In this document: piece after piece, positions 32,777 to 34,642 of the stretch | Layout: the number at the start of each line of letters is the position of its first letter | Position numbering within the stretch: position 1 is the stretch's first letter | From: Bradyrhizobium oropedii | Lineage (GTDB): Bacteria; Pseudomonadota; Alphaproteobacteria; Rhizobiales; Xanthobacteraceae | Reading direction: 5' to 3' | Length of the DNA: 34,642 nucleotides | NCBI RefSeq assembly: GCF_020889685.1 | Contig: NZ_JACMYO010000080.1 | Coordinates: 1 to 34,642 of the forward strand | Position numbers and translations under genes: made by a program | Notes under the pieces: generated by a model | Databases searched by the model: none | Told to the model about the DNA's origin: nothing | The model's input: the letters and a program-made list of their open reading frames with translations, nothing else

Positions 32777-33465
32777 AAGTCGAGGTCCACATAGGTCCGC
32801 GACGCCGGCACCCCCGCCAGCCATTCGCTGAGCAGCGGGCGGAACGACGGGCGGGATTTCACCCGCGCGTACCACGCCTTTGCCGCGTCGTCCTCGCTCC
32901 ATGGCACGTCGCCCAGATAGTCGATCGCCGAGAGATGCGCCGCGGCGGCGAGATCCGCGTAGGTGAGGCGGTCGCCGGCGAGATAGTTCCGCGTCTTCGC
33001 CAGCCAGCCGATGTAACTCAGATGATAGCGCACATTGACCTTGGCGGCGCGCATGATGTCGGGCGCCGGCGGACCGCCGCCATTGTCCTCGCTCATGAAG
33101 CGCTTGTAGATCCGCTCGGTCACCAGCGGGTTGGAGGCTTCCTCGAAGAACTTCTCGTTGAACCACGCCATCAGCCGGCGCACCTCGACGCGCTCGGCCA
33201 TCGACGTCGGCAACAACCGCCGTTCGCCGGCCTCGAGGCCGTGCGCCTCGTCGACATATTCGGCGATGATCGGGGCCGCCGGAATCGGCGGAAAGCCCTC
33301 GGCGATAAGCACCGGCGTGGTTGCCGCCGGATTGAGCGCCAAAAACGCCTCGCGCCGTTCCCAGACCCGTTCCTCAACAAGGCGCAAATCGAGGCCATAC
33401 TCGCCGAGCACGAGGCGGATAAAGCGCGAATGCGGACAGAACGGATGGTGATACAGCGTGTACAT
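32773..33465 (-). CDS. Glutathione S-transferase family protein
   Basis: The 230-residue protein has a thioredoxin-like N-terminal domain (MYTLYHHPFCPHSRFIRLVLGEYGL) with CPHS in the position of the catalytic loop, then TTPVLIAEGFPPIPAAPIIAEYVDE. An all-helical C-terminal domain follows, with LAGDRLTYADLAAAAHLSAIDYLG as the typical N-capping region. It should bind glutathione, but the substrate is unknown. It has an ATG start and heads the leftward run with queG, whose start overlaps its stop. Confidence 0.92.
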   Translation of the reverse strand: MYTLYHHPFCPHSRFIRLVLGEYGLDLRLVEERVWERREAFLALNPAATTPVLIAEGFPPIPAAPIIAEYVDEAHGLEAGERRLLPTSMAERVEVRRLMAWFNEKFFEEASNPLVTERIYKRFMSEDNGGGPPAPDIMRAAKVNVRYHLSYIGWLAKTRNYLAGDRLTYADLAAAAHLSAIDYLGDVPWSEDDAAKAWYARVKSRPSFRPLLSEWLAGVPASRTYVDLDF

Positions 33466-33648
33466 GAAGCCCTTGGTAGTTTCGTGGCGCTTAAGAAACC
33501 ATCAACCTGTGTGACCTGACCTGCAATTTGGCCGGGACAGTTCCGCTCGTCTCTATGTCGCGTCGGCACACAAACCGGTAGCCACCCCCGCAGACGGTGC
33601 GGGTCACAAAAACGCTATAGCCCAGCAAATCGGCCGGGTAACCCATTG

Positions 33649-33680
33649 TTTGACGATTCTTTGCGATTGCGGCCTATGTG
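33649..33680 (+). promoter_or_regulatory. Possible uppP promoter
   Basis: TTTGACG at 33649-33655 is followed after 18 bp by CTATGT (33674-33679), resembling a weak sigma-70-type promoter of alphaproteobacteria. It lies about 50 bp before the uppP start. This was found by eye, and the spacing is slightly long. Confidence 0.3.
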
Positions 33681-33727
33681 CGAATAAGCGAGAAGAATTC
33701 GGTTTTCCACACAGGGCAGATCAGATC

Positions 33728-34534
33728 ATGATGACGGATATGCTGCGGGCGGTGATTCTCGGCATCGTCGAGGGCGTCACAGAGTTCCTGCCGGTCTCTT
33801 CGACAGGCCACCTGCTGCTTGCGGAGCGCTTCTTCAATCTCGGCGAAGGCAATTTCTGGAAGAGCTTCGCGATCCTGATTCAGCTCGGTGCGATCCTCGC
33901 GATCCTCGTGCTCTACTTCACCAAATTGTGGCGCGTGGCGCTCGGCATGTTCTCGAATCCCGACGACCGCCGCTTCGTGATCGGCGTGCTGGTGGCGTTC
34001 CTGCCGGCTGTCGTGATCGGCCTGATCGCCGGCAAATACATCAAGGAGTTCCTGTTCAATCCCTGGGTGGTCTGCTTCACGCTGATCGTCGGCGGCGCCG
34101 TCCTGCTCTGGGTCGATCAGCTCGATCTCAAAGTATACGAGGACGACGCGACCCGGTTCCCGCTGCTGATGTATTTCTGGATCGGCGTCGCGCAGTGCCT
34201 GGCGATGATTCCCGGCGTGTCGCGCTCCGGCGCCAGCATCGTGGCTGCGATGCTGCTCGGCGCCGACAAGCGCTCGGCGGCGGAGTTCTCGTTCTTCCTC
34301 GCGATCCCGACCATGGTCGGCGCGTTCGCCTATGATTTCTACAAGAACCGCGGCGACTTCACGTCCGACGGTCTCAGCGTGATCGCGGTCGGCTTCGTGG
34401 TGTCTTTCATCACGGCGATGATCGTGGTGAGGGCATTCCTCAACTTCGTCACCCGCCGCGGCTTCACCTTCTTTGCCTGGTGGCGCGTGATCGTCGGCAC
34501 GCTCGGCCTGATCGCGCTGGCGATGGGAAGGTAA
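33728..34534 (+). CDS. uppP: Undecaprenyl-diphosphatase UppP (BacA)
   Basis: UppP dephosphorylates undecaprenyl pyrophosphate in the inner membrane, recycling the lipid carrier for peptidoglycan and polysaccharide synthesis; high dose gives bacitracin resistance. The 268-residue protein has the two conserved motifs EGVTEFLPVSSTGHLLL (residues 15-31) and IPGVSRSGASI in the second half, with about eight transmembrane segments. ATG 33728 is followed at once by a second in-frame ATG (33731), so either may be used. The gene diverges from the GST gene across 262 bp. Confidence 0.97.
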   Translation: MMTDMLRAVILGIVEGVTEFLPVSSTGHLLLAERFFNLGEGNFWKSFAILIQLGAILAILVLYFTKLWRVALGMFSNPDDRRFVIGVLVAFLPAVVIGLIAGKYIKEFLFNPWVVCFTLIVGGAVLLWVDQLDLKVYEDDATRFPLLMYFWIGVAQCLAMIPGVSRSGASIVAAMLLGADKRSAAEFSFFLAIPTMVGAFAYDFYKNRGDFTSDGLSVIAVGFVVSFITAMIVVRAFLNFVTRRGFTFFAWWRVIVGTLGLIALAMGR

Positions 34535-34550
34535 AGGCATTCTCCGCTGT

Positions 34551-34610
34551 CGTCCCTGCGAAAGCAGGGACCCATAACCGCAGCTCTCTGCTTTGTGCAG
34601 AGCTGTGGCC
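34551..34610. repeat. Tandem hairpins after uppP (family D copy 2)
   Basis: A first hairpin GTCCCTGC-GAAA-GCAGGGAC at 34552-34571 is perfect. A second, CTCTGC-TTTGT-GCAGAG, is at 34586-34602 with extra outer pairing. They start about 17 bp after the uppP stop. The first shares its layout with 21362-21381. Confidence 0.7.
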
Positions 34611-34642
34611 CCATCTCGCGTAACCAACAAAGAACTGTGGTT

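Overview
The window looks like an origin-proximal stretch of chromosome from a high-GC alphaproteobacterium. It is most probably a member of the Nitrobacteraceae (Bradyrhizobium, Rhodopseudomonas and relatives). The basis is the gene order Tim44/MltA/Smr, secB, dnaQ, coaE, maf, PEP-regulatory kinase, hemJ, rho, mnmE, mnmG, rsmG, parA, parB, plus long intergenic palindromes of the kind common in Bradyrhizobium. The genus is inferred from memory of synteny and was not searched. Coding density is high. I see no tRNA, rRNA, CRISPR array, insertion sequence or prophage.

Layout. 1-4064: a membrane protein of unknown role converges on a leftward three-gene run (Tim44-like protein, MltA transglycosylase, Smr protein). 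4065-4487: divergent intergenic region, then secB. 5115-7957: leftward dnaQ, coaE, maf and PPDK/PEPS regulatory protein. 7958-8419: 462 bp without a gene, flanked by divergent genes, with several DnaA-box-like 9-mers and an AT-rich palindromic patch; this is the best candidate for the replication origin. 8420-16849: rightward hemJ, rho, mnmE, mnmG, rsmG, parA, parB, with five near-identical parS palindromes between 12019 and 14358. 16973-21187: leftward leuS-lptE-holA. 21504-23254: leftward TauE/SafE permease and exported metallo-beta-lactamase-fold hydrolase. 23462-29144: leftward infC, rpmI, rplT, pheS and pheT, interrupted by a small secreted-protein gene on the other strand. 29373-30664: rightward alpha/beta hydrolase and SnoaL-like protein. 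30804-33465: leftward glutathione transferase, queG and thioesterase. 33728-34534: uppP.

Functionally this is a housekeeping block: chromosome partition (parAB plus parS), replication (holA, dnaQ, candidate origin), transcription termination (rho), translation and tRNA modification (mnmE, mnmG, rsmG, queG, infC, L35, L20, pheST, leuS) and envelope biogenesis (secB, lptE, mltA, uppP).

The main points for a second look are the candidate origin, the parS cluster (one copy lies inside rsmG coding sequence), an apparent one-base deletion that splits mnmG, the AUU start of infC, and several families of palindromic intergenic repeats. I found no convincing new multi-gene defence or metabolic system.
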